Shown here piece after piece: positions 11,067 through 20,770 of a stretch of DNA of 64,000 nucleotides (positions are counted from its first letter, which is position 1; each line of letters opens with the position of its first letter). A program made the translations under genes and the position numbers. This stretch comes from Gibbula magus (taxonomy: Eukaryota > Mollusca > Gastropoda > Trochida > Trochidae), in contig OW388300.1 of assembly GCA_936450465.1 (NCBI GenBank), positions 39,030,358-39,094,357 of the forward strand, written 5' to 3'. The notes beneath the pieces are model-generated. The model saw only the letters and a list, made by a program, of their open reading frames with translations, was not told where the DNA came from and searched no databases.

Positions 11067-12713
11067 CTCGGAGCGGTTCCCTCTCCTATTGATGTCGATC
11101 TACTCGAGGAGAGGTTACAACATCATCCTGAGGAAGTGTATGTCAACACTTTGATTTCTGGACTCAGACACGGTTTTACCACAGGAATAGAGAACCCACC
11201 AACACAATCAACTGTATGTCACAACCTCTTATCAGCCAGAAAGAATCCAGCAGCGGCTAAAGAACTACTTGACTCAGAACTTGCTAAAGGATATCTTATT
11301 GGGCCATTCGAGGTATCTCCTTTTCCATGTCATCGTGTTAGTCCTATCGGCATCGCAGAGGGCAAATATTCCAAAAAGAAGAGGCTTATAGTCGACCTAT
11401 CGTCACCACATAATGACTCTGACAACCCCAGTTTAAATTCTCTGATAGACAAAAGCCTATACTCACTCAGCTATGTCAAAATCGATGATGCCGTCAGGAT
11501 AATCAAAGAACTAGGGGTTAATGCCTACATGTGCAAAGTCGACATCACAGATGCCTTCAAGTTGATCCCGACACATCCATCAGTGTGGCATCTACATGGA
11601 GTGAGCTGGCAAGGCGAACTGTTCTACTATACCAGACTGGTTTTTGGGTCCAGATCAAGTCCCAAAATATTTGACTCTCTCTCTGTCGCCATCTGCTGGA
11701 TGGCGGAGAATGTATACACCATTCAACATATCCTCCATTTGCTTGACGACTTCCTGACCATAGACTCATCACTCCAGCAAGGAAACCAGAATATGGCCCA
11801 TTTGCTACATATCTTCCAAGAACTGGGTATCCCTCTGTCTGCCAAGAAAACAGTGGGCCCTACAACATGTATAGAGTACCTAGGCATCATCTTGGACTCT
11901 GAAGCGATGGAATCCCGTCTGCCACGAGAGAAAGTGCTCCGCATCATCGACTTCATCAGTCAGATAGAGAAGAAGAAGAAAGTGACAAAGCGAACTCTCT
12001 TAAGTGTCTTAGGTCACCTAAACTTCGCCAGTCAAGTCATTAAACCAGGTAGAGCATTCGTGAGCTACCTGCTGAAAGTAGCACATTCAGTGAAACAACT
12101 TCATCACCACGTTACCCTAACTAAGGATTGTCAGCTAGACTTCTCAATGTGGAAGGAATTCCTCACTTCTTGGAATGGGAAATCTTTCTTTTATGAAGAT
12201 GAAATTACAGCCCCAAACATGCAACTGTATACAGATGCGTCAGGTTCCATTGGATTCGGGGCCTACTTTGAAGGACGTTGGTTCGCCCAAAGATGGTCAG
12301 AAGATTTGTTGGCGGCGGCCAACAAGGACTATTCTATAGCTGCATTGGAACTGTACCCTATCGTGATGGCAGCTGCAGTGTGGGGTCAATTGTGGTGTAG
12401 AAAGAGTATCAGATTCCTATGTGACAACTGTAGTACAGTGTGCATCTTGAATAAGTCCCGTTCAAAATCTCCATTCATTATGCGATTGATACGTAAACTA
12501 GTATTGCTAGCAGCTCAGTACAATTTTACCTTCTCAGCTTCTCACCTACCTGGTCGGGATAACGTAATAGCCGATGCTTTGTCTCGTCTGCAGATCCAGC
12601 GTTTCCGACTGCTCGTCCCGGATGCAGATCCCAGTCCAACCGGATGTCTCCATCTGACTCAAGTTACTGTGCCCCCCATAGTAACCTCGACAAGCTGTGG
12701 GAGCAAGCCTTAG
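11067..12713 (+). CDS. Retrotransposon ORF2, reverse transcriptase-RNase H
   Basis: The RT domain shows KVDITDAFKLIPTH (motif A), LVFGSRSSPKIF (motif B) and LLDDFLTI (motif C with the DD pair). RNase H follows with LYTDASGSIGFGAYF, an ALELYP Glu motif, FLCDN and HLPGRDNVIADALSR, so all four acidic positions are present. The frame opens right after the ORF1 stop. The first in-frame ATG lies inside the RT, just before motif A, so a separate AUG start is not available. A fusion by reading through TGA is the simplest reading; a spliced or non-AUG start is the alternative. It overlaps the recombinase ORF by 70 nt in another frame. Confidence 0.9.
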   Translation, partial: LGAVPSPIDVDLLEERLQHHPEEVYVNTLISGLRHGFTTGIENPPTQSTVCHNLLSARKNPAAAKELLDSELAKGYLIGPFEVSPFPCHRVSPIGIAEGKYSKKKRLIVDLSSPHNDSDNPSLNSLIDKSLYSLSYVKIDDAVRIIKELGVNAYMCKVDITDAFKLIPTHPSVWHLHGVSWQGELFYYTRLVFGSRSSPKIFDSLSVAICWMAENVYTIQHILHLLDDFLTIDSSLQQGNQNMAHLLHIFQELGIPLSAKKTVGPTTCIEYLGIILDSEAMESRLPREKVLRIIDFISQIEKKKKVTKRTLLSVLGHLNFASQVIKPGRAFVSYLLKVAHSVKQLHHHVTLTKDCQLDFSMWKEFLTSWNGKSFFYEDEITAPNMQLYTDASGSIGFGAYFEGRWFAQRWSEDLLAAANKDYSIAALELYPIVMAAAVWGQLWCRKSIRFLCDNCSTVCILNKSRSKSPFIMRLIRKLVLLAAQYNFTFSASHLPGRDNVIADALSRLQIQRFRLLVPDADPSPTGCLHLTQVTVPPIVTSTSCGSKP

Positions 12714-13567
12714 CATCTTCTACTCAGGCAATGTACAAGTCAGGAGTACAAGCTTACTTGATGTTCATGGCCATGTGTGGTGTAGTGTGGTGGCCCAATG
12801 TGTTACCTCCGCTATGTGAACAAACGCTGTTACAATTCGTGGATCACTGTCACTATACACTCAGCTTAAGCGTATCAACAATTCGTTCTTATCTATGTGG
12901 AATACGGTTCGAATATCTGAAACATGGCGTAGAGAATCCCTGGACTTCAGGACAGTTGCTTCGTCTAGAGACGATCATGAAAGGCCTTAAACGTGTGCCG
13001 TCTGCCACTACCATGACCCGTTTGCCTATCACTGTATATATTCTTCATAATATGTGTGCCAAATTGTGCCAAGGTCTATTTTCTCCATATCTGGATTGCA
13101 TGTTTAAAAGCGTGTTCTGTTTAGCATTTTATGCCTTCCTTAGATGTGGTGAATTTACATGTGATGCCTATGACACAAAGAGAAATTTGTCTATGAGTTC
13201 TGTGTGGTTCTGTGATAAGGGTGGTAGCTTGAAGTTAAGACTCAAAACATCTAAAACAGATCAATTCCACAAGGGTGTGACAATCCATCTGACCTCTGTG
13301 ACTGGTCCTACCTGTCCGGTAGTGGCTATGAGACAATACTTGCAGTTACGCAAAGGTGCCAACCCTAGTGCGGCCTTATTCGTGACCGATTCTGGGGTGC
13401 CACTAAATAGACAATTCTTCATCAAAATGATGCGTGTAACACTATCCACAATTGGGGAGAACCCGAACAACTACAACGGACATTCCTTTCGGATAGGTGC
13501 AGCTACATCAGCAGCGATGGCTCAAATCCCAGACCACCTCATCAAGACGATGGGCAGGTGGAAGTGA
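12644..13567 (+). CDS. Retrotransposon ORF3, tyrosine recombinase (interrupted before the catalytic Tyr)
   Basis: This phage-integrase-type recombinase would integrate the circular DNA copy. It starts at ATG 12644, inside the end of ORF2. An N-terminal core-binding SAM-like domain is followed by the catalytic domain with AFLRCGEF (first catalytic Arg) and GHSFRIGAAT (HxxR). The frame stops with TGA 13565-13567 directly after GRWK, where the family continues into the segment carrying the Tyr nucleophile. The same frame stays open for about 30 codons beyond the TGA and includes a Tyr in the expected place. So the copy either is disabled by a late stop or relies on readthrough. Confidence 0.86.
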   Translation: MSPSDSSYCAPHSNLDKLWEQALASSTQAMYKSGVQAYLMFMAMCGVVWWPNVLPPLCEQTLLQFVDHCHYTLSLSVSTIRSYLCGIRFEYLKHGVENPWTSGQLLRLETIMKGLKRVPSATTMTRLPITVYILHNMCAKLCQGLFSPYLDCMFKSVFCLAFYAFLRCGEFTCDAYDTKRNLSMSSVWFCDKGGSLKLRLKTSKTDQFHKGVTIHLTSVTGPTCPVVAMRQYLQLRKGANPSAALFVTDSGVPLNRQFFIKMMRVTLSTIGENPNNYNGHSFRIGAATSAAMAQIPDHLIKTMGRWK

Positions 13568-13721
13568 TCAGATTGTTATGTGCGTTATATCCATGTTAAT
13601 ACGGCTTCAATTACTAATGCGCAACGTACAGTAGCTAATCTTTCACAGCTACAGTAATTTGCTCGTTTTGGGGTATTCTCGTGATATTCATTATGCATTC
13701 CAATCATATCACTTCATTGTG

Positions 13722-14087
13722 GCGTTTATGTATCATCATGGATGATACGTCATCCCCTCCACTCACTCTTTGTAATAAATACCTTTGCTTTAGGGTATTA
13801 ACAGTAGCCAAAACTGGACGACTTCTGACGCTCAGGAATACATGCCAGTTTTGGTCCCAATGCTTGGACGTAGTCAATGCTTGGCTATGTACTGCCGCTT
13901 TATACCACCAATTTGGCAGCGTTATGTCATTCAAGTCTGCCAAATTGGCCCCATGCTCGGGCTTGATCGTTGCTCGGTCAAGGGTAGTCTAGCATCAACG
14001 AGAATTCCCCATAACGCCAAACTGTATTGAATAAATCTTTGAATGTTGCTGTTGCGTTGGTTGTCATTATAAATATCAGCTTAAATC
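13722..14087 (+). repeat. Split direct repeat B1
   Basis: It is the 366-bp twin of B2 and ends in the 15 bases that also begin A2. It contains AATAAATACC near its start and GAATAAATC near its end, either of which could act in 3'-end formation. Small ORFs inside it recur in B2 only because the repeat itself recurs. Confidence 0.9.
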
Positions 14088-14108
14088 TTAAGCAGGTTTA
14101 TAATGACA
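14062..14108. promoter_or_regulatory. Palindromic B1/A2 junction, likely recombinase site
   Basis: GCTTAA-ATC-TTAAGC sits at the centre, and outer arms TGTCATTATAAA and TTTATAATGACA face each other. Only this internal junction carries both outer arms; each element end has one. This fits two recombinase-binding arms around a crossover at the 15-bp overlap. Confidence 0.65.
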
Positions 14109-14439
14109 AGAAAACGCAGTTCGATTTATCGCGTGCATATTTTCATGTCTATATAATTTCATGTTACCTACAGGGATCCTTAATGTACCATCCTTCAACG
14201 TAGCGTAAATTCCAGGCTGTCATAATTCACTAGAGTTACCTTTCCCTCATTCCCATCAGCCAATGAACAGTACAGGGCGATTTTCACTTCGGCAGATGTC
14301 GTAGATATGTAAACCAATCAGCAGTCGTTTTTTACTTCACGGAGATTGCCGACGAGGCCCAAATGTAACTCCCTTCGTGTGCGCATGTCCAGTCCACTTC
14401 CATTGTGCAGCCTTGTTTACGTTTTGCTAGAGTTTGTTT
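14073..14439 (+). repeat. Split direct repeat A2
   Basis: It matches A1 over 367 bp and diverges sharply after GCTAGAGTTTGTTT. It overlaps B1 by 15 bp at ATATCAGCTTAAATC. Confidence 0.92.
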
Positions 14440-14639
14440 CCCACCTCCTCCCCATTCAACCACATTATTATTGCGCTATATTTTTCAGTTAAGTTTTACT
14501 TGGGAATTCTACCTATGCACTATGTACATTATCAATAATGTTGCCATTACTACAAATTCTATGCCTAATATGTCATTTGCTTATTATTGAATTTTGATTT
14601 GATTTTGTTTGTTTGTAGGCGTACACTAATGGGTGTCGC

Positions 14640-15270
14640 AGGTTCTAATGCTCAGATTGTTCATGTGCCTTCCTGATAATCAGGCATGATCATGCTTGAT
14701 CATGAACCCTTTAGCATTAATGTTTCTTGACATGCACTTTGTTTATGTACGCTTTTGCTGGTGTTGCCAAACATGGTGTCTGATGCTCAGACTGTTTTTA
14801 CTATGATTTGGTCCTGATGCTCAGGCATGATCATGCTTGATCATCAACCCTCATTATCATCATTTTGCTTCATTCCATGTTTCGTTCTTTCATGCTTATC
14901 GTTTGCCGGTGTTGCCAAACATGGTGTCTGATGCTCAGACGGTTTATACCATGATTTGGTCCTGATGCTCAGGCATGATCATGCTTGATCATGAACCCTC
15001 ATTATCATCATTTTGCTTCATTCCATGTTTCGTTCTTTCATGCTTATCGTTTGCTGGTGTTGCCAAACATGGTGTCTGATGCTCAGACGGTTTTTACTAT
15101 GATTTGGTCCTGATGCTCAGGCATGATCATGCTCGATCATGAACCCTCATTAACATCATTTTAGGTGTTGCCAAACATGGTGTCTGATGCTCAGACGGTT
15201 TATACCATGATTTGGTCCTGATGCTCAGGCATGATCATGCTCGATCATGAACCCTCTCTTTCCAAATTTT
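14640..15270 (+). repeat. Internal tandem repeats between A2 and B2 (about 148-bp unit)
   Basis: The motif TTGCCAAACATGGTGTCTGA recurs at about 14763 (from TTGCC), 14912, 15060 and 15168, with spacings of 149, 148 and 108. Each unit contains the short palindromes GTCTGATGCTCAGAC and GCATGATCATGC. Part of the array is also present in the fragment at 28949-29424, so it belongs to the element. Confidence 0.88.
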
Positions 15271-15277
15271 TTTTACT

Positions 15278-15643
15278 GCGTTTATGTATCATCATGGATG
15301 ATAAGTCATCCCCTCCACTCACTCTTTGTAATAAATACCTTTGCTTTAGGGTATTAACAGTAGCCAAAACTGGACGACTTCTGACGCTCAGGAATACATG
15401 CCAGTTTTGGTCCCAATGCTTGGGCGTAGTCAATGCTTGGCTATGTACTGCCGCTTTATACCACCAATTTGGCAGCGTTATGTCATTCAAGTCTGCCAAA
15501 TTGGCCCCATGCTCGGGCTTGATCGTTGCTCGGTCAAGGGTAGTCTAGCATCAACGAGAATTCCCCATAACGCCAAACTGTATTGAATAAATCTTTGAAT
15601 GTTGCTGTTGCGTTGGTTGTCATTATAAATATCAGCTTAAATC
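15278..15643 (+). repeat. Split direct repeat B2 (3' end of retrotransposon)
   Basis: It is 366 bp, nearly identical to B1 (GATAAGTC against GATACGTC and one other change seen). It ends at ATATCAGCTTAAATC, after which the sequence passes directly into the CTTCGC mosaic repeat. Confidence 0.92.
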
Positions 15644-17060
15644 GTATCGCCACTTCGCTACTTCCCATCGCCACTTCACTACTTCGCATCGTTACTTCGC
15701 CACTTCGTCAGTTCGTCAGTTCGTCACTTTGCTACTTCGCCACTTCGCATCGCCACTTCGCTACTTCGTCATTTCGCCATTTCGCGTCTTCGCATCGCTA
15801 CTTCGCTAATTCGCCTCTTCGCATCTTCGCTCCTTCGCTACTTCGCTACATCGTGTCTTCGCTACTTCGTCACTTCGCGACGAAGTAGCGAAGACACGAT
15901 GTAGCGAAGAAGCGAAGAAGCGAAGTGGCGATGCGAAATAGCGAAGTAGCGATGAGAAGAAGCGAAGTGGCGATGCGAAGTGGCGAAGTAGCAAAGTAGC
16001 GAAGACGCGAAATGGCGAAATGACGAAGCAAATATCTTCGCTATTTAGCTATTTCGCATCGCTACTTTTCATCGCCTCTTCGTTACTTCGCATCGCGTTT
16101 TCGCTACTTCGCATCGCGTCTTCGCTACTTCGCATCGCCACTTCGCTATTTCGCCCTAGATTCTAATAACACGAAGTAGCGAAGACGCGAATGGCAGAAA
16201 TCAGCCACCATACTATGGTGGCTGATTTCTGCCATTTGCGTCTTCGCTACTTCCTGTTTTTCTAAGCTAGGGCGAAATAGCGAAATGGCGATGCGAAGTA
16301 GCGAGCTGGCGAAGCGAAGTAGCGAAGCGGCGATGCGAAGTAACGAAGATGCGATGCGAAGTAACGAAGATGCGATGCGAAGTAGCGATGCGAAATAGCG
16401 AAGACGCGAAGGGTTTTCTTCGCTACTTCGCATCGCTACTTCACTACTTCGCATCGCTACTTCACTACTTCGCATCGTCACTTCGCTACTTCCCATCGCC
16501 ACTTCGCTTCTTCGCATCGTTACTTCGCCACTTCGTCAGTTGGTCATTTCATCACTTCGCCACTTCGCTACTTCGCCAATTCGTCATTTCGCCATTTCGC
16601 GTCTTCGCTACTTCGCCACTTCGCATCGCCACTTCGCTATTTCGCATCGCCACTTCGCTACTTCGCATCGCTACTTCGCTACTTCGCAAATTCGCAAATT
16701 AGCTATTTCGTTACCTCGTGTCTTCGCTACTTCGTCACTTCGCGACGAAGTAGCGAAGACACGATGTAGCGAAGAAGCGAAGTGGCGATGCGAAATTGCG
16801 AAGTAGCGATGCGAAGTAGCGATGCGAAGTAGCGAAGTGGCGATGCGAAATAGCGAAGTGGCGATGCGAACTCTTCGCTATTTCGCTAGTTCGCATCGCT
16901 ACTTCGCATCGCATCTTCGCTACTTCGCATCGCCGCTTCGCTACTTAGCATCGCCACCTCGCTACTTCGCATCGCCAGTTCGCTATTTCGCCCTAGATTC
17001 TAATAACACGATGTAGCGAAGACGCGAATGGCAGAAATCAGCCACCATAGACATCGGATT
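15644..17060. repeat. CTTCGC-word mosaic foldback array (about 1.4 kb)
   Basis: The stretch is built from the constant word CTTCGC joined by a few short linkers (TA, CA, ATCGCTA, ATCGCCA, ATCGTTA). Blocks in one strand orientation alternate with blocks in the other. Orientation switches at perfect palindromes such as CACTTCGCGACGAAGT (near 15870 and again near 16736). A second landmark, GGCAGAAATCAGCCACCATA, occurs at about 16192 and again at about 17030. Landmark spacing suggests two copies of a unit of about 0.83-0.86 kb. Leu/Arg/Phe/Ala/Ser-rich ORFs on both strands are by-products of the repeat. Confidence 0.9.
16145..16282. repeat. Large perfect hairpin within the CTTCGC array
   Basis: About 40-bp arms meet at CCACCATA-C-TATGGTGG (centre near 16213) and continue through GGCAGAAATCAG and its complement into CTTCGC blocks. 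The outer arms GCCCTAGA and CTAGGGC also pair. The second copy near 17000-17050 keeps only the left arm. Confidence 0.85.
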
Positions 17061-17079
17061 ATTTGCTCAAACATCACTG

Positions 17080-17210
17080 TCTTACTTTCTATGAACAGGG
17101 AACTGTAAATTTCGCTCTTTCGCGGTTTCGCTTCTTCGCGATTTCGCTCCTTCGCGATTTCGTTTCGCGGACGTTTCGCTCCTTCGCGATTTCGTTTCTA
17201 TCAGCTATCG
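17080..17210 (+). repeat. TTTCGC-type degenerate repeat
   Basis: Units such as GCTCCTTCGCGATTTC recur several times. It looks like a decayed flank or relative of the CTTCGC array. Confidence 0.65.
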
Positions 17211-17216
17211 AAGAGC

Positions 17217-17770
17217 TTGGACTCAAAGCACACGTAGTAAAAAGGTGTATATTATAATGCGATAATGCGATGAATGGCAGTATTGTTTATCTTTCACTTT
17301 AAATTTACTTTCTTTTTACAACATATTTAACAAATATTGATTTGTACTTGCTTTTTTTATGATTGATGAATCAATATGTGTTTCTGGAGTTCATTAATGT
17401 CTGAATTTCTGTTTATCAACTGTATGAGAGGCACTCTAGAAAATGGTGTTATAAAGAAGGCATAAGAAGGAATAATTTATGGATGATCAACTTCTTTATT
17501 TAACAACATCGACGTTTCGGTATATATCATAACATCGTCATCAAGAGCTGGTTGATAACGGTATATAAAACCTCACGGCTGACAATATAGGATCTTCACG
17601 TAAATTTTCAACAGAAAAAAAAACAGAAAAAACTCAACGTTTACTTTTTCACGGTCGTTTGTCTGTGTTACTAAATCTTTTACAGTGAATATAACGCTTC
17701 ATACCAAAAATGTTAAGTTTTCTAAAGAATTGTTTTTTTGCAACATTCAAACGCCGTTTAAAATGTCCCG
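17217..17770. other. Noncoding spacer with a foldback-like fragment
   Basis: I see no exon. The segment near 17480-17570 (CGACGTTTCGGTATATATC, then GATAACGGTATATAAAA) resembles the CGTTTCGGAGTA elements in TRRAP introns. A TTTATT at about 17495 would read AATAAA on the minus strand and could serve as the poly(A) signal of the gene ending at 17771. Confidence 0.45.
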
Positions 17771-18187
17771 TTATTCACAATCTGGCTCTGGCTCCGGTTC
17801 TGGTTCTGGTTCTGGCTCTGGTTCTGGTTCCGGTTCTGGTTCTGGTTCTGGTTCTGGTTCCGGTTCCGGTTCTGGTTCCGGTTCTGGATGTTCACCATCG
17901 TCACCATTTTCATAGGTGTTATGTTCATTAACTATTGTAGTGTTCGTTACGTTTGTATTCATTACATTAATGTTGACATCATCAGATCTGTTGTCATGCC
18001 AACCACCTCCGTGATAACCGTGATGACCATGATAACCATGTCCATGGTAACCAAGTCCATGTTGAATCAATAACATCCCATCATCGGAATAGCTCGAGTG
18101 ACGTCGCATGTGATGGTGACCGACGTGACCGACGTGAGCGTGGTGGTGGGCGTGGTGTGGAACCACGTGGGATCCTCCACATCCCAT
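17771..18187 (-). CDS. Candidate His-rich protein with C-terminal Glu-Pro repeat (138 aa), unknown function
   Basis: The ORF starts MGCGGSHVVPHHAHHHAHVG and is His/Gly-rich over its first 70 residues (HGYHGHHGYHGG), then Asn/Thr/Val-rich (NINVMNTNVTNTTIVNEHNT). It ends in about 17 Glu-Pro pairs and DCE. The EP tract comes from a CCGGTTCTGG-type repeat and is probably length-variable. No signal peptide is visible. MG at the start followed by a Cys would fit N-myristoylation, which is inference. A CAG acceptor (TTCATTTCAG, exon edge 18210) lies 23 nt upstream of the ATG, suggesting a 5'-UTR intron. I recognise no family. Clustered His suggests metal binding. It could also be a fortuitous ORF, but its ordered zones argue for a real gene. 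Confidence 0.55.
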   Translation of the reverse strand: MGCGGSHVVPHHAHHHAHVGHVGHHHMRRHSSYSDDGMLLIQHGLGYHGHGYHGHHGYHGGGWHDNRSDDVNINVMNTNVTNTTIVNEHNTYENGDDGEHPEPEPEPEPEPEPEPEPEPEPEPEPEPEPEPEPEPDCE

Positions 18188-18210
18188 GTTCTTGGGATAC
18201 CGTTGAGAAC

Positions 18211-19109
18211 CTGAAATGAATTAAGAAAGCAATAGGGAGATTACGCCTCTCGACCTAGTGATATGAATGGATAAATAAAAATAACATCTAGTAATAGTTA
18301 CTATCATAGTTTCCGAGTTGTATCGGGAAATACCTTTGGCCGAGGACCTGGCTCGAGGACAATCTGTCCTGTTATTTTCCGATGCAACGAGGAAACCATG
18401 GTAGTAACTGACTAACATTTTGAAAATTTCCACAACCCTTTTGTGGCCCCTTCACCAGGTTATGAATGAAGTGCGTAGTACTACCTGAGCGATTTTAACG
18501 CGTGCTTTTCGCCTGTCAAATTGAATGCACGAACTCAGTGCCATTTTTCATGATATGTACATTACCTGGCGAGCTTTAGAAGGAATAGGACGTATCTGTG
18601 TTGAACAGCGCCAGTAAAATTTCGAGAGTGGATTCTTAATAGAAATATATTCGCTCGGACTGTCATTATTTCGGTAACTGAAACTGAAATTCATTTAAAC
18701 GATTTATGTTTCAAACTAGTTTATACATTTATTTCTAGATTAACATTTGATTTACTCAATTTGCGAATGTTGTGGATCAAGGTTTTTCGGAACCTATGTT
18801 AATTTGTTCTTTTAATTCTTTCAAACGTAATATCTACCAAATTCATGTTGATTACAATTAAAATATTGTGTCGATATTATTGGTGAATGAAGCATTAAAA
18901 TTCGTGTTCTTGCGTAATGGTATTATTCAATGTAACATTTAGCCTATTGTTTATTTCTTTGTCGTTAAACTATTTTATTACACCTGTTTAGTAATGGTTG
19001 TGTCCGTATATCAGATATCAGGACTCTTTCACCCAAAAGAGATCGTAGCCCTACGAACTTCTTGAGCCCATTCTTAACACATGGGCTACGATCAAAGTTA
19101 AGACTTCTT
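18211..19109. other. Upstream flank of the His-rich gene, nothing recognised
   Basis: If the 17771-18187 gene has a 5'-UTR intron, its promoter and first exon should lie here on the minus strand. I see no TATA-like box with a convincing position and no coding exon. Confidence 0.4.
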
Positions 19110-19339
19110 AAAGGGACACTGCGTCGAGGATAAAAAATGAGTCTCACTTTTATCTAGCTATGCTGATTAACGTGCCTGTTAACGAGTTACGCTTCGCTTC
19201 ACTGTTAACATGCAGTAGTTTTTATTACTAATTACTTCAATTGTCTGAAATTGGGGATCTATAACTCGTTACCAGACACGTTAAACAGCAAAAGTAGATA
19301 AGTCTGATCTCTTATTTATCCTCGATGCGGTGTCCCTTT
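19110..19339. repeat. MITE family E (about 230 bp)
   Basis: Terminal inverted repeats read AAAGGGACACTGCGTCGAGG on the left and CCTCGATGCGGTGTCCCTTT on the right, with subterminal AACGAGTTA inverted pairs. A second copy lies in a TRRAP intron at 39890-40118. Confidence 0.82.
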
Positions 19340-19593
19340 GAGGTTACGAACGTTTCGAGAATAATAGCCCAGGGCACCTTAATGAATGGTTGCCACGGAC
19401 AACGAGGTCTAAGTGGGATGTAACGTCAATTTGAACACACGATTTTCAACAGAAACAAAACCCATCTTTAGAAATAGCACCATGATAATTAAAAAATAAA
19501 ATCATTATAATATTTAGATCATGAACATCAAAACATGAATAGCGAATTATATATATATATGCATTCAGTCTATGATCCCCATAAGTTTCAATC

Positions 19594-20599
<1,006 letters not shown>

Positions 20600-20604
20600 G
20601 TTCC

Positions 20605-20760
20605 ATAACAGCGAGCGCTTATAATCGCTCATTGATTGCTCAATGTAGCGCTCAAGTAGCGCTCAAGTAGCGATCATTCCCTCCTGAACGACACAGTGCA
20701 AAACCTCAAAGTTCGCTCGCTTTGCTACGCAGCGCTACATTGAGCGATTACTGTGAAACC
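20605..20760. repeat. Foldback element with GAGCGATTA/TAATCGCTC arms
   Basis: TAATCGCTC and CTCAATGTAGCGCT at the left pair with AGCGCTACATTGAGCGATTA at the right. A relative is at 22895-23040. Confidence 0.7.
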
Positions 20761-20770
20761 TCTCTTGAAC

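Larger units (their letters stand above)
9269..15643 (+). mobile_element. Tyrosine-recombinase retrotransposon with split direct repeats (Ngaro/PAT-like), 6375 bp
   Basis: The layout is A1 (9269-9635), three ORFs, B1 (13722-14087), A2 (14073-14439), about 840 bp with tandem repeats, then B2 (15278-15643). A1/A2 are both 367 bp and B1/B2 both 366 bp, and I noticed only about two mismatches in each pair. This A-B1A2-B split-direct-repeat order, with RT, RNase H and a tyrosine recombinase but no DDE integrase or aspartic protease, is diagnostic of the Ngaro/PAT side of the DIRS order. I see no target-site duplication, as expected for recombinase-based integration. I found neither a DIRS-type methyltransferase nor an Ngaro-type hydrolase domain. 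High repeat identity suggests recent insertion. Confidence 0.92.

Noticed and set aside
14640..15270. CRISPR-like direct repeat array
   Set aside because: The units are about 148 bp without unique spacers and belong to a eukaryotic retrotransposon.
13681..15586. Pairs of nearly identical 60-105-codon ORFs in both B repeats
   Set aside because: The identity reflects the duplicated B repeat of the retrotransposon, not two related genes.
15583..17016. Long ORFs on both strands rich in Leu, Arg, Phe, Ala and Ser
   Set aside because: They arise in several frames at once from the CTTCGC repeat and its complement; no frame is favoured and none has a domain.
17771..17931. Plus-strand Gly-Ser and Leu-Val repeat ORFs at 17685-17931
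   Set aside because: They are other frames of the repeat that encodes the Glu-Pro tail; the minus-strand ORF has non-repetitive, ordered sequence beyond it and is the better candidate.
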